Assembly: GCF_003991405.1 (NCBI RefSeq)
Contig: NZ_RPEN01000159.1
Span: forward strand, 496,001 to 560,000
From: Pseudorhodobacter sp. E13
GTDB lineage: Bacteria > Pseudomonadota > Alphaproteobacteria > Rhodobacterales > Rhodobacteraceae
Direction of reading: 5' to 3'
DNA: 64,000 nucleotides
This document shows, piece by piece, positions 45,415-53,849 of the stretch (position 1 is its first letter; each line of letters starts with the position of its first letter). Both the position numbers and the translations under genes were made by a program. Under the pieces are notes generated by a model. It was not told where the DNA came from. It searched no databases and saw nothing but the letters and a program-made list of their open reading frames with translations.

Positions 45415-46527
45415 ATGAAAACCGTTCGGTATGGCATCATCGGCTGCGGCATGATGGGGCAAGAGCATTTGCGCAACATCGCCTTGCTGCCGCAGGCAGA
45501 GGTGGTGGCGATCTTTGAACCCGATGCCGGGATGCGGGCGCGCGCGGCAGAGCTTGCACCGGGGGCCCGCATGGTCGGCTCGGTCGCCGAGGTTCTGGCG
45601 GTGGAGGCGGTGAATTGCCTGCTGATCACCAGCCCCAATTTCATGCATCTGCCGCAGTTGGAGGAAATCGCAGCCATCCGCCCCCTGCCTGTGCTGTGCG
45701 AAAAGCCGCTGTTCACCGACCCTGCCGATGCACCGCGTCTGGCCACCTTGCGCGCGGCATACCCTGCGCCGATCTGGGTGGCGATGGAATACCGCTATAT
45801 GCCCCCGGTCGCCCATCTGATTGCGCAGGCCGAAGCGGCCACGGGTGGCATCAAGATGCTGACCATCCGCGAACACCGCTTTCCTTTTCTGGAAAAGGTC
45901 GGGGATTGGAACCGGTTTAACCGCAATTCGGGCGGCACATTGGTGGAAAAATGCTGCCATTTCTTTGACCTGATGCGCCTGATTGCGGGCTGTGATCCGG
46001 TGCGGGTGATGGCATCGGGCGGGCAAGCGGTGAACCATCTGGACGAACGCTATAACGGCGAGGCCCCGGATATCTGGGATAATGCCTATGTGATCGTCGA
46101 TTTTGAAAACGGCATGCGGGCAATGCTGGAACTGTGCATGTTCGCCGAAGGCTCTCGCTATCAGGAAGAAATCAGCGCGGTGGGGCCTGCGGGCAAGATA
46201 GAGGCGCTGGTGCCCGGTCCGGGGCGGTTCTGGCCTGCGCATCTGGGCGCGGCCCCTGTGCCGCAAGTGGTGGTATCGCCGCGCCAACCCGCCGGCCCGC
46301 ATGTGCTGGAAGTGCCGGTGGACCCGTCGCTGCTGGCGGCGGGCGATCATAACGGATCAACCTTTTACCAGCATCGCGGCTTTGCCGATGTGGTGGCACA
46401 TGGCGGCACGCCTGAGGTTGGGCTGAAGGATGGCTGGTGGGCGGTTGCGATGGGCATCGCGGCACAAATCTCGGCCGCTGAAGGCCGCGTGATCGGGGCG
46501 GAGGAGTTGCGCCGCCTCGCGCCATAA
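45415..46527 (+). CDS. Gfo/Idh/MocA family oxidoreductase
   Basis: 370 residues. N-terminal Rossmann segment YGIIGCGMMGQEHLRNI, the conserved Lys motif CEKPLF near residue 97 and VAMEYRYMPP, GGTLVEKCCHFFDLMR in the C-terminal domain, with conserved His. Enzymes of this family oxidise sugars or inositols, or reduce related carbonyls with NAD(P). It follows GntR by 37 bp and may be part of the same catabolic unit. A terminator follows. Confidence 0.88.
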   Translation: MKTVRYGIIGCGMMGQEHLRNIALLPQAEVVAIFEPDAGMRARAAELAPGARMVGSVAEVLAVEAVNCLLITSPNFMHLPQLEEIAAIRPLPVLCEKPLFTDPADAPRLATLRAAYPAPIWVAMEYRYMPPVAHLIAQAEAATGGIKMLTIREHRFPFLEKVGDWNRFNRNSGGTLVEKCCHFFDLMRLIAGCDPVRVMASGGQAVNHLDERYNGEAPDIWDNAYVIVDFENGMRAMLELCMFAEGSRYQEEISAVGPAGKIEALVPGPGRFWPAHLGAAPVPQVVVSPRQPAGPHVLEVPVDPSLLAAGDHNGSTFYQHRGFADVVAHGGTPEVGLKDGWWAVAMGIAAQISAAEGRVIGAEELRRLAP

Positions 46528-46549
46528 GCCCCCCGCAACGGGCCTGAAG

Positions 46550-46584
46550 GGCGGCGCAAGGGCATCCCCCGCGCCGCCTTTTTT
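46550..46584 (+). terminator. Intrinsic terminator after the Gfo/Idh gene
   Basis: Eight-bp stem GGCGGCGC/GCGCCGCC (46550-46557 and 46571-46578) with a 13-base loop, then a run of six T. It separates the plus-strand gene from the convergent TRAP dctM, whose stop codon starts at 46585. Confidence 0.88.
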
Positions 46585-47973
46585 CTATCGGATGATCGTC
46601 TCTGGCCCCATGATCAGCGTGGGCAGATAGGTAGAGATGATCGGCACATAGGTGATCAGGATCAGGAACACGAACAGCACCGCAAGGAAGGGCAGCGCCG
46701 CGCGCACCACGCGCATGATCGGCATCCCCGCCACGCCCGAGGTGACAAAGAGGTTGAGCCCGACCGGTGGCGTGATCATCCCGATTTCCATGTTCACCAC
46801 CATAATGATGCCAAGGTGAATCGGGTCAACGCCCAGCTCAACCGCGATGGGGAACACCAAGGGCGCCACGATCAGCAACAGTCCCGAAGGTTCCATGAAC
46901 TGCCCGCCGATCAGCAGGATCACGTTCACGATCACAAGGAACATGATCTTGCCAAAACCCGCGCTCAGCATCGCTTCGGTGATCTTTTGCGGGATTTGTT
47001 CATCGGTCAGCACATGTTTGAGGATCAGCGCATTGGCGATGATGAACATCAGCGTGATCGTCAGCTTGCCCGCCTCAAACAAGGTGGCGCGCGTGTCGCG
47101 GTGAAAGAAAGACGTCACCAGTGCCTGCGGTTTGTGCCACAGCATCCGGTTGCCGCCATCATCCTGCAACGGCCCCATATCGCGATAGATGAAGTTTGCC
47201 ACGAAGAAGGCATAGACAGCGGCCACGGCGGCGGCCTCGGTCGGGGTGAAGATACCGTTGGTGATGCCCGGCACGCCATACAGCCCGACCATGATGATCG
47301 CGATCAGCATCAGGCCCCAGAAAGCATCGCGGAAGGAGTCGAAAATCTCGGCCCAGCCCTGCCAAGCGCCTTTGGGCAGGTTTTTGACAATGGCAATCAC
47401 AAGGATCGTCGCCATCAGCATGAAGCCCGCCAACAGGCCCGGAAAGACCCCGGCAAGAAACATCCGGCCCACGGAAACATCGGTTGCCGATGCGTAAACC
47501 ACCATCACGATCGACGGCGGGATAAGGATGCCAAGCGTGCCTGCGTTACAGATGACCCCTGCCGCGAAATCCTTGGAATAGCCCACCTGCCGCATCGCCG
47601 CGATGACGATGGACCCGATGGCAACCACCGTCGCCGGAGAGGAGCCAGAGAGCGCGGCGAACAGCATACAGGCGAACACACCCGCAATCGCCAAACCGCC
47701 CGGCAAATGCCCCACGCAGGCAATCGCGAAACGGATAATCCGTTTGGCCACGCCGCCCGTTGACATGAAGCTGGAAGCAAGGATGAAGAACGGAATGGCC
47801 AGCAGCGTCGCATGGCCTTCCATCGCCTGATACAGCGTCTGCGCGATAGAGGCGAGCGAGGTATCGGAAAACCACAGCAGGAACAGGGTAGAGCTGAGGC
47901 CAAGCGACACGGCAATCGGCACACCGATCAGCATGAAGCCGACCACCATCACGAAGAGAAGAACGATTTCCAT
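46585..47973 (-). CDS. dctM: C4-dicarboxylate TRAP transporter large permease
   Basis: 462 residues, about twelve hydrophobic segments. DctM motifs: LGLSSTLFLLWFSDTSLASIAQ, ALSGSSPATVVAIGSIVIAAM, GTLGILIPPSIVMVVYASATDVSVG, FTPTEAAAVAAVYAFFVA. Length exceeds ordinary DctM (about 430) owing to a cytoplasmic loop (DMGPLQDDGGNRMLWHKPQA), like the Rhodobacter capsulatus type. AGAGGA precedes the ATG. Starts 3 bp after the dctQ stop. Confidence 0.92.
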   Translation of the reverse strand: MEIVLLFVMVVGFMLIGVPIAVSLGLSSTLFLLWFSDTSLASIAQTLYQAMEGHATLLAIPFFILASSFMSTGGVAKRIIRFAIACVGHLPGGLAIAGVFACMLFAALSGSSPATVVAIGSIVIAAMRQVGYSKDFAAGVICNAGTLGILIPPSIVMVVYASATDVSVGRMFLAGVFPGLLAGFMLMATILVIAIVKNLPKGAWQGWAEIFDSFRDAFWGLMLIAIIMVGLYGVPGITNGIFTPTEAAAVAAVYAFFVANFIYRDMGPLQDDGGNRMLWHKPQALVTSFFHRDTRATLFEAGKLTITLMFIIANALILKHVLTDEQIPQKITEAMLSAGFGKIMFLVIVNVILLIGGQFMEPSGLLLIVAPLVFPIAVELGVDPIHLGIIMVVNMEIGMITPPVGLNLFVTSGVAGMPIMRVVRAALPFLAVLFVFLILITYVPIISTYLPTLIMGPETIIR

Positions 47974-47976
47974 GAC

Positions 47977-48657
47977 TTAATCCTCTGCGTTCAGGTGGCG
48001 GACGTCTTGCACGGCTTCTTCGGCCTCGTGGCTGACGATCAGGGCGGTGCGCTTGCCTTGCACCAGTTCCACCGCAGCCTGAACATAGCGGAACAACAGC
48101 AACGCGCAGCCAAAGGGCAGCATGAAATAGGGGATGAAACGCGGCAGTTTGTCATAGGATTCGCCCGCGTTGAACGTGCCTTCGATAAAGCGCAGCCAGT
48201 CGGGCATCGGAATGGTTTCGGTGACATACCAGCCCTGATCGCGGGTCTTGATGAAGCCTTCGGGGAACCAGCGCCCCCCGGTTTGCTGAAAGCCGCCAAA
48301 GGGGGCCCAGTAATCCCACGCGCCCTTGAGCAGCAGGAACGCATAGGCAAGGCAGAGCGTTACCGCGACCAGCGACATGATGCGGCGGGTCTTGCTGGGC
48401 AGCATGTTGACAACGGCATCCACCCCCAGATGCGCCGTAACCTTCACCGCATAGGACATGCCGAACAGCACCAGCCATGCAAACAGCGACAAGGTCACTT
48501 CAAAGCCCCAGAAGATAGAGCTGTTGAACACATAGCGCAGCACGACATTGGCGAATGTCAGCATGGTCATCAGCCCAAGGATCAGGGCGATGGCCGTTTC
48601 TTCAAGTGTGTGAATTGCCCGGCCAAAAGCCGTTTTGGGCACATAATGTGCGCTCAT
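47977..48657 (-). CDS. dctQ: C4-dicarboxylate TRAP transporter small permease
   Basis: 226 residues, four membrane segments, with VVLRYVFNSSIFWGFEVTLSLFAWLV as the DctQ motif. The long periplasmic loop (WAPFGGFQQTGGRWFPEGFIK...) between helices 3 and 4 is typical of the C4-dicarboxylate type. GGAG lies before the ATG at 48657. It is separated from dctP by a 63-bp gap with a strong hairpin. Confidence 0.9.
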   Translation of the reverse strand: MSAHYVPKTAFGRAIHTLEETAIALILGLMTMLTFANVVLRYVFNSSIFWGFEVTLSLFAWLVLFGMSYAVKVTAHLGVDAVVNMLPSKTRRIMSLVAVTLCLAYAFLLLKGAWDYWAPFGGFQQTGGRWFPEGFIKTRDQGWYVTETIPMPDWLRFIEGTFNAGESYDKLPRFIPYFMLPFGCALLLFRYVQAAVELVQGKRTALIVSHEAEEAVQDVRHLNAED

Positions 48658-48686
48658 CTCCTGCCCCCTCCCCGCGGGATAAGATG

Positions 48687-48711
48687 CGGCGCGCGAGAGT
48701 TTCGCGCGCCG
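48687..48711 (-). other. Hairpin between dctP and dctQ
   Basis: Perfect 10-bp inverted repeat CGGCGCGCGA/TCGCGCGCCG with a five-base loop. It has no T tract, so it is more likely an mRNA stability or processing element that raises the level of dctP message over dctQM than a true terminator. Confidence 0.75.
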
Positions 48712-48720
48712 TATGTTGGC

Positions 48721-49728
48721 TTAGTGCTTGGCGTTGATCGCCTGTGCGGCGTCAATGTTTTCTTGGCCAACACCGTCAACGAATTTCGCCCAGACCGGCT
48801 TCATCGCATCAACCCAAGCCTGGTTCTGCTCTGCCGTCAGGGTGCGGATCTCGCCGCCTGCGTCGATGATCGCCTGACGGGCATCCAGATCCACCTGGTT
48901 CACGGCGGCGTTGCGTTCAACCGTCACTTCGTTCAGGATTTTCAGCATCTGGTCGCGCACATCGGCATCGAGGCTTTCCAGCCAGTCGACCGAGGCCACA
49001 ACCATATAGTCGATCAGGCCGTGGTTGGTTTCGGTGGTGCCGTCCTGCACTTCATAGAACTTCTGGCCGCGAATGTTCGACCAGGTGTTTTCCTGACCAT
49101 CCACAACCTTGGTCTGCAAGGCACCGTAAACTTCCGAAAACGCCATCGGCTGCGCCGAGGCACCCAGCGCCTCCATCTGCGCGACGATCACGTCAGAAGG
49201 CTGCACGCGGAATTTCAGGCCCGCTGCATCGGTGGGCAACAGCAGCGGCTTGTTGGCCGAAAACTGCTTCATCCCGTTGTGCCAGAATTCCAGACCCTGC
49301 AAGCCACGGCGCACCATGGAATCCTTCATCGCCTGACCGGTTTCGGAGTTCTGGAATTCGTCCACCGCATTGATGTTCTTGAACATGAAGGGCAGATCGA
49401 AAATCTGGAACACTTTGGTGAAGGCTTCGAATTTCGACAAGGACGGGGCTGCAAGCTGCACATCGCCTTGCAGCATCGCCTCCAGCACCTGATCGTCATC
49501 ATAAAGGGTGGAGTTCGGGAACACCTCGACGCAGGCCTTGCCGTTCATTTCGGTGTTCACACGTTCAGCGAACATATTGGCGGCGATGCCTTTGGGGTGG
49601 TTATCGGCATTGGTCACATGCGCGAATTTGATCTTGACCTCGCCATCCTCGCACGAGGCATTGGCCACGGTTGCGGTGGTGGTCAGTGCCAAGGCGGCGG
49701 CGGTCAGTGTCAGCTTTGCAAAGTTCAT
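48721..49728 (-). CDS. dctP: C4-dicarboxylate TRAP transporter substrate-binding protein
   Basis: 335 residues with a signal peptide (TLTAAALALTTTATVANA). Close to the Rhodobacter DctP pattern: IKFAHVTNADNHPKGIAANMFAERVN, MLQGDVQLAAPSLSKF, LPFMFKN, GLKFRVQPSDVIVAQMEALGASAQPMAFSEVYGALQTKVVDGQENTW, with the ligand-binding Arg in KFRVQ. Binds malate, succinate and fumarate in characterised relatives. First gene of dctPQM; no dctSR two-component genes are in the window. Confidence 0.92.
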   Translation of the reverse strand: MNFAKLTLTAAALALTTTATVANASCEDGEVKIKFAHVTNADNHPKGIAANMFAERVNTEMNGKACVEVFPNSTLYDDDQVLEAMLQGDVQLAAPSLSKFEAFTKVFQIFDLPFMFKNINAVDEFQNSETGQAMKDSMVRRGLQGLEFWHNGMKQFSANKPLLLPTDAAGLKFRVQPSDVIVAQMEALGASAQPMAFSEVYGALQTKVVDGQENTWSNIRGQKFYEVQDGTTETNHGLIDYMVVASVDWLESLDADVRDQMLKILNEVTVERNAAVNQVDLDARQAIIDAGGEIRTLTAEQNQAWVDAMKPVWAKFVDGVGQENIDAAQAINAKH

Positions 49729-49772
49729 TCGTCTCTCTCTCCCTGTTTTGACGCGGTCTTATGACCGTTAGA

Positions 49773-49788
49773 CCTTATATTCATAAGG
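49773..49788. promoter_or_regulatory. Inverted repeat upstream of dctP
   Basis: CCTTAT-N4-ATAAGG at 49773-49788, next to CGGTC-N4-GACCG at 49754-49767. Both lie 25-60 bp before the dctP start and could be operators, for example for a response regulator controlling dicarboxylate uptake. Function is inferred from position only. Confidence 0.5.
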
Positions 49789-50200
49789 GCTCGTCACCGT
49801 TTGTCACTATGGATATCTGATTTACGCAGGTTCGGCCCGGCCCGGCTGGGGCCAAAAACCTTTGCCGCAAGCAGCGGCAATTCCGGCGTTGTGCAACAAT
49901 ATCCCCCCTTCTGCCCTGCCTTGCTGGCGGTGGTGCAGATAGCAGGCGCAGTATGCGGCGCGCGGGCGCAAAGACAAAACGCTTTTGCACTTTGCCGCGA
50001 AAACAGCAGGCGATCCGCCGCCAAAACCGTGGCGACAAGCCGCCACGGCACGGAAAGGACGCGCGCGGCCTTGCGCATTTCACGCGCCAGAGCGCCAAGA
50101 CGCGCGTGGATCACGCAAACACCGGGGCCATCACGCCGCAAAATGCGCAAAATGATGCGGATGGCTGCGCTATACTGGTGGAAACAGATGGAGGATACGC
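49789..50200. other. Intergenic region between dctP and hppD; no gene recognised
   Basis: 412 bp of GC-rich DNA. A perfect hairpin CCGTGGCG/CGCCACGG occurs at 50027-50048. Open frames on both strands have composition unlike proteins and no supporting ribosome sites, apart from GGAGG just before hppD. The hppD promoter must be in the last part. Confidence 0.45.
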
Positions 50201-51322
50201 ATGGGCCCGTTCCCACATGATGCCGCGCGCGCCGAGATTACCGCCGCCAACCCGGTTGGCACCGATGGGTTCGAATTCGTGGAATTCGCCCACCCCGAGC
50301 CGGAAGCGCTGGAGACACTTTTCTCCCAGATGGGTTACATCCCCGTTGCCCGGCACAAGACCAAGCAGATCACGCTGTGGCGGCAGGGCGATATTACCTA
50401 TGTCATCAATGCCGAACCGGGCAGCCATGCGATGCGTTTTGTCGAGGAACATGGCCCCTGCGCGCCGTCGATGGCGTGGCGGGTGGTGGATGCGCAGCAT
50501 GCCTTTGACCATGCGGTGGCCAAGGGGGCAAAGCCCTATACCGCGGCGGACCGCACGCTGGATGTGCCTGCGATTGTGGGCATCGGCGGCTCTATCCTCT
50601 ATTTCATCGACACCTATGGCGACAAGGGCAGCGCCTATGACGCAGAGTTTGACTGGCTGGGCGCGCCTGACCCGAAACCGGAAGGGCTGGGGTTTTACTA
50701 CCTCGATCACCTGACCCATAACGTTTATCGCGGGAATATGGATACATGGTGGGATTTCTACCGTGAGCTGTTCGGCTTTACCCAGATCCATTTCTTTGAC
50801 ATCGAAGGCAAGATGACCGGGCTTATCAGCCGCGCCATCACCAGCCCCTGCGGGAAAATCCGTATTCCGCTGAACGAATCCACCGATGACAAAAGCCAGA
50901 TCGAAAGCTATCTGCGCAAGTATAAGGGCGAAGGTATCCAGCATATCGCGGTGGGCACCGAAAGCCTGTATGACGCGACCGACAAACTGGCCGCCAATGG
51001 GTTGCAATTCATGCCCGGCCCGCCCGATGCCTATTACGAGATGTCGCAGGCCCGCGTGAACGGCCATTCAGAGCCGCTGGACCGGATGAAACAGCACGGC
51101 ATCCTGATTGATGGCGAAGGCGTGTTTGATGATGCCAAGGGCGACCGGATGACCAAGATCCTGTTGCAGATCTTCTCTAAAACCGTGATCGGCCCGATTT
51201 TCTTTGAATTCATCCAGCGCAAAGGCGACGAAGGCTTTGGCGAGGGCAATTTCCGCGCGCTGTTTGAAAGCATCGAACGCGAGCAGATCAAATCCGGGGA
51301 ATTGCAAAGCGATCCGGCCTGA
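50201..51322 (+). CDS. hppD: 4-hydroxyphenylpyruvate dioxygenase
   Basis: 373 residues of the vicinal-oxygen-chelate fold. Iron ligands are in LDHLTHNV (His), EGIQHIAVGT (His) and near the C-terminus in the FFEFIQRKGDEGFGEGN segment (Glu), which is a strong family signature. It converts 4-hydroxyphenylpyruvate to homogentisate in tyrosine breakdown. GGAGG lies before the ATG at 50201. No other homogentisate genes lie nearby. The gene ends 5 bp before the convergent C45 gene. Confidence 0.94.
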   Translation: MGPFPHDAARAEITAANPVGTDGFEFVEFAHPEPEALETLFSQMGYIPVARHKTKQITLWRQGDITYVINAEPGSHAMRFVEEHGPCAPSMAWRVVDAQHAFDHAVAKGAKPYTAADRTLDVPAIVGIGGSILYFIDTYGDKGSAYDAEFDWLGAPDPKPEGLGFYYLDHLTHNVYRGNMDTWWDFYRELFGFTQIHFFDIEGKMTGLISRAITSPCGKIRIPLNESTDDKSQIESYLRKYKGEGIQHIAVGTESLYDATDKLAANGLQFMPGPPDAYYEMSQARVNGHSEPLDRMKQHGILIDGEGVFDDAKGDRMTKILLQIFSKTVIGPIFFEFIQRKGDEGFGEGNFRALFESIEREQIKSGELQSDPA

Positions 51323-51327
51323 GCGCC

Positions 51328-52311
51328 TTATTGCGGGGCCATTTGCGGGGTGTAGATGGTGCGGTGCCCATCCTCGAACGCGTCCAGCGACAAGGGCCAA
51401 GTGGCGGCGGGCCAGCGCAGTTCCATGCTGCGCCGACGCGGGCGGTAAACGGCCGTATAAAGCGTGCCGAAGCCGCGATCAAAGGCGGTGGAATACAGCG
51501 GCGGGCGCAGAAACGCGCGGGTGAATTTTTCCTGACTTTCGACATGCAGGGTCAGGCGTTGCAGCAAATACCGCTCCCGCTCGACCGTTGCTGTCATGCG
51601 GGCATGGGCCTCCCATTCCACGCGTTCTTGGTGGTTGGTGGCCACAGCGGCATGGGTGATCTGCGCCGGGCGGTCTGGCCCCATAAGCACCGTCAGAAAC
51701 TTGCGCTTGGCGTCCAACACGGTGACATTATAGCTCATATGGGTGGGAAGGCGGGCAAGGGCAGCGCCGGCCTGTTCGGCTGTGTCGCAGGTTTGCAGCA
51801 CATAGCGCAGGATCAGCGGCACGCCGAACCCGGTGCCCACCACGCGCCGCCCGCCAAAGGTCAGGGAAACCGCAAGCCCGGCATCATTGACCCCGTCCAC
51901 CAGCCCCCACAGCCCGTCTGCGGTGCCCATGACCTTGCGGCCTTGCCAAGTGGTGTGCAGCACAAGGCAATCAAAGGCATTTGGCGAATAGTCGTAATTG
52001 CGCACCAGCATCGGGTCCGCCCCTTGCCAGACCGCTTGCGAACAGCCGGACAGGTAGGGCGGCGGGTTGTAGAAGGACAAAAACCGCGCGGCCAGATCGC
52101 CGCCCCCCGCCAGCGCGCAAAGCTGGTCATAAAGCGGCACAATTTCGGGCATATGGGTGACAAGCGCCTGGCGGCTTTCCCAATAGGTTGCCCGTTCATC
52201 CAAGCCGTTGCGCAGCCACCAGCGCTGATAATCCGGCCAGTATTCAGCAAAGAGCCTAGCCCATTTCGGGCCAGGCTCTGCTTCGGAAATGGCGCGCCAT
52301 AAAAGTTCCAT
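51328..52311 (-). CDS. C45 family autoproteolytic acyltransferase/hydrolase
   Basis: 327 residues. The Ntn-hydrolase nucleophile is Cys90 in YLSGCSQAVW; further family features are LVRNYDYSP and DGLWGLVDGVNDAGLAVSLTFGG. Members include acyl-CoA:6-aminopenicillanate acyltransferase and various amide hydrolases, which self-cleave before the Cys. Fourth gene of a minus-strand set nitrilase, decarboxylase, ATP-grasp, C45, 21 bp from the ATP-grasp stop. It could cleave or exchange the acyl group of an amide made by the ATP-grasp enzyme. No signal peptide, so cytoplasmic. Confidence 0.85.
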   Translation of the reverse strand: MELLWRAISEAEPGPKWARLFAEYWPDYQRWWLRNGLDERATYWESRQALVTHMPEIVPLYDQLCALAGGGDLAARFLSFYNPPPYLSGCSQAVWQGADPMLVRNYDYSPNAFDCLVLHTTWQGRKVMGTADGLWGLVDGVNDAGLAVSLTFGGRRVVGTGFGVPLILRYVLQTCDTAEQAGAALARLPTHMSYNVTVLDAKRKFLTVLMGPDRPAQITHAAVATNHQERVEWEAHARMTATVERERYLLQRLTLHVESQEKFTRAFLRPPLYSTAFDRGFGTLYTAVYRPRRRSMELRWPAATWPLSLDAFEDGHRTIYTPQMAPQ

Positions 52312-52332
52312 GAGCCAGCGCCTATCACCGTC

Positions 52333-53793
52333 TTACATAATCTTGAAGGCCGGATCGGCGATGGCCGGGCCTGCCTCGGCCACCGGAAGCGGCCGCGCCT
52401 TAAAGGCATTCTTGATCCCATGCACCCATTTCTTGGCGCGTTCGTTCATCTGGAAACTGGGCGTCATCGACCGACCGCGCGTGACCAGAATACCCAGATC
52501 GGCCCCTTCATAACGGTAATCGCCGGGTTTCTGGATGCGCAGGAAAAAGGCCTCGTTTTCCGATTCCACCGCGCGGCGGTGATAATCAAAGCGGTCATAG
52601 ACCACGCGGCCATCATCCAGCATCTTGTAGATGCCGGTTTGCGGCGCTTCGGTGATGATATCGACGCTGTCTTCGGTGTGTTTGATGACCATCTGCGACC
52701 AACTGTCGATCATATCCGGGTTGGCCCAGCGTGCGTTGAGTTCGGCCACATCCAGTTTGAATTTCTTTTTGGAAAATTCAAGCAGGTGGAACAGGAACAG
52801 CGGCGCATCGGCATGCGCAAAGGCAGCGTGGTTTGTCATGGAGGAACAACCCGTGATGCGGGGGTTCAGTTCCCCCAGCCACAGATCGCCGGTTTTCTTG
52901 TCGATCAGGAAATCGAGTTCGAAATAGCCGCGATAGCCTTCCTTGCGCAATTGCTCGCCGAATTTGAAGGTCAGGTCGCGGGCGTGTTGGCGCACCTTTT
53001 TCGGAAAGGCCGAGGACAGGATTTCATTGCCACACCAGCCGCCGCGATAAGGGGTCAATTCCTTGAACCCCACCAGTTCGGTCATTAAGGGGCCGACAAT
53101 CGTGCCCTGTTTGGTCACGCAAGCCTCAATCGCAGAGCCGCGGCAATCAATCCGCTTCATGATCTTGATCTCGCCCTGACCGACGATCTCATGCTCATGC
53201 CGGCGGAAATCGGCTTCGGTCTTGATGAAGAAGGTGGTGTGCCCGCTGTCGCCAAAGGCCGATTGCAGCACAAGATCATGGCCGATCCCGGCCTTTTCGG
53301 TGATCTTGCGCAGCGCCTCATAGCTTTTGACTTCGGCCAGTACGTTCGGCACCGAAGGCACGCCCGCCTTGTTGCCGATGCGCACGGTTTCGATCTTGTT
53401 ATCCATCGAGGTGCGCAGGCTGGCCTTGGGGAACCAGACATCGGCGCCAAGCTCTTTGGCCAGCCGCTCGGTTTCCTCGTCAAACATAAGGAACACGAAC
53501 TTCGGCTTGCCGCCGCGCCGCTTTACAAGGTCGATGACCTCTTTGTGCTGAAGCAGGTAGTTGTTGATATCCTCAATGCTCTGGAATTCCGCATGCGGCT
53601 GTTCCGACGGGCAGAACACGTTGGGGTGGCGGCCGTCATAGCAATCCAAGTAGCAGATATATTTGAAGTTTTTGCACCATTCATCAATCCCGAGCAGGTT
53701 GAAGTTGGTGGCCGAGATGAAATAGATCGGGTCTTCGTTGCGGTGGAAAAAGCGCCGGATTTCAGAGATGTTGTTCAACTGTGACGTGGTCAT
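52333..53793 (-). CDS. ATP-grasp ligase (biotin carboxylase-like), substrate unknown
   Basis: 486 residues from the ATG at 53793, with AAGGA upstream; an in-frame start seven codons earlier is less likely. ATP-grasp features: GADVWFPKASLRTSMDNKIETVRIGN, DLVLQSAFGDSGHTTFFI (ATP-binding Lys/loop region), YRGYFELDFLID and the Mg site LWLGELNPRITGCSSM. No biotin- or carrier-protein domain. Such enzymes join a carboxylate to an amine or thiol with ATP. Located between the decarboxylase (56 bp gap) and the C45 gene, it may ligate the amine made by the decarboxylase. Confidence 0.8.
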   Translation of the reverse strand: MTTSQLNNISEIRRFFHRNEDPIYFISATNFNLLGIDEWCKNFKYICYLDCYDGRHPNVFCPSEQPHAEFQSIEDINNYLLQHKEVIDLVKRRGGKPKFVFLMFDEETERLAKELGADVWFPKASLRTSMDNKIETVRIGNKAGVPSVPNVLAEVKSYEALRKITEKAGIGHDLVLQSAFGDSGHTTFFIKTEADFRRHEHEIVGQGEIKIMKRIDCRGSAIEACVTKQGTIVGPLMTELVGFKELTPYRGGWCGNEILSSAFPKKVRQHARDLTFKFGEQLRKEGYRGYFELDFLIDKKTGDLWLGELNPRITGCSSMTNHAAFAHADAPLFLFHLLEFSKKKFKLDVAELNARWANPDMIDSWSQMVIKHTEDSVDIITEAPQTGIYKMLDDGRVVYDRFDYHRRAVESENEAFFLRIQKPGDYRYEGADLGILVTRGRSMTPSFQMNERAKKWVHGIKNAFKARPLPVAEAGPAIADPAFKIM

Positions 53794-53849
53794 GGATAGT
53801 ATCCTTCCCTGCAAGTTCTGTTGAGCGGGGCCATGCGCCCCTTGTTCTG

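Noticed and set aside
49794-50216. Possible minus-strand gene between dctP and hppD
   Set aside because: No ribosome site, unlike-protein composition with many Cys and Arg, and overlaps the hppD start region.
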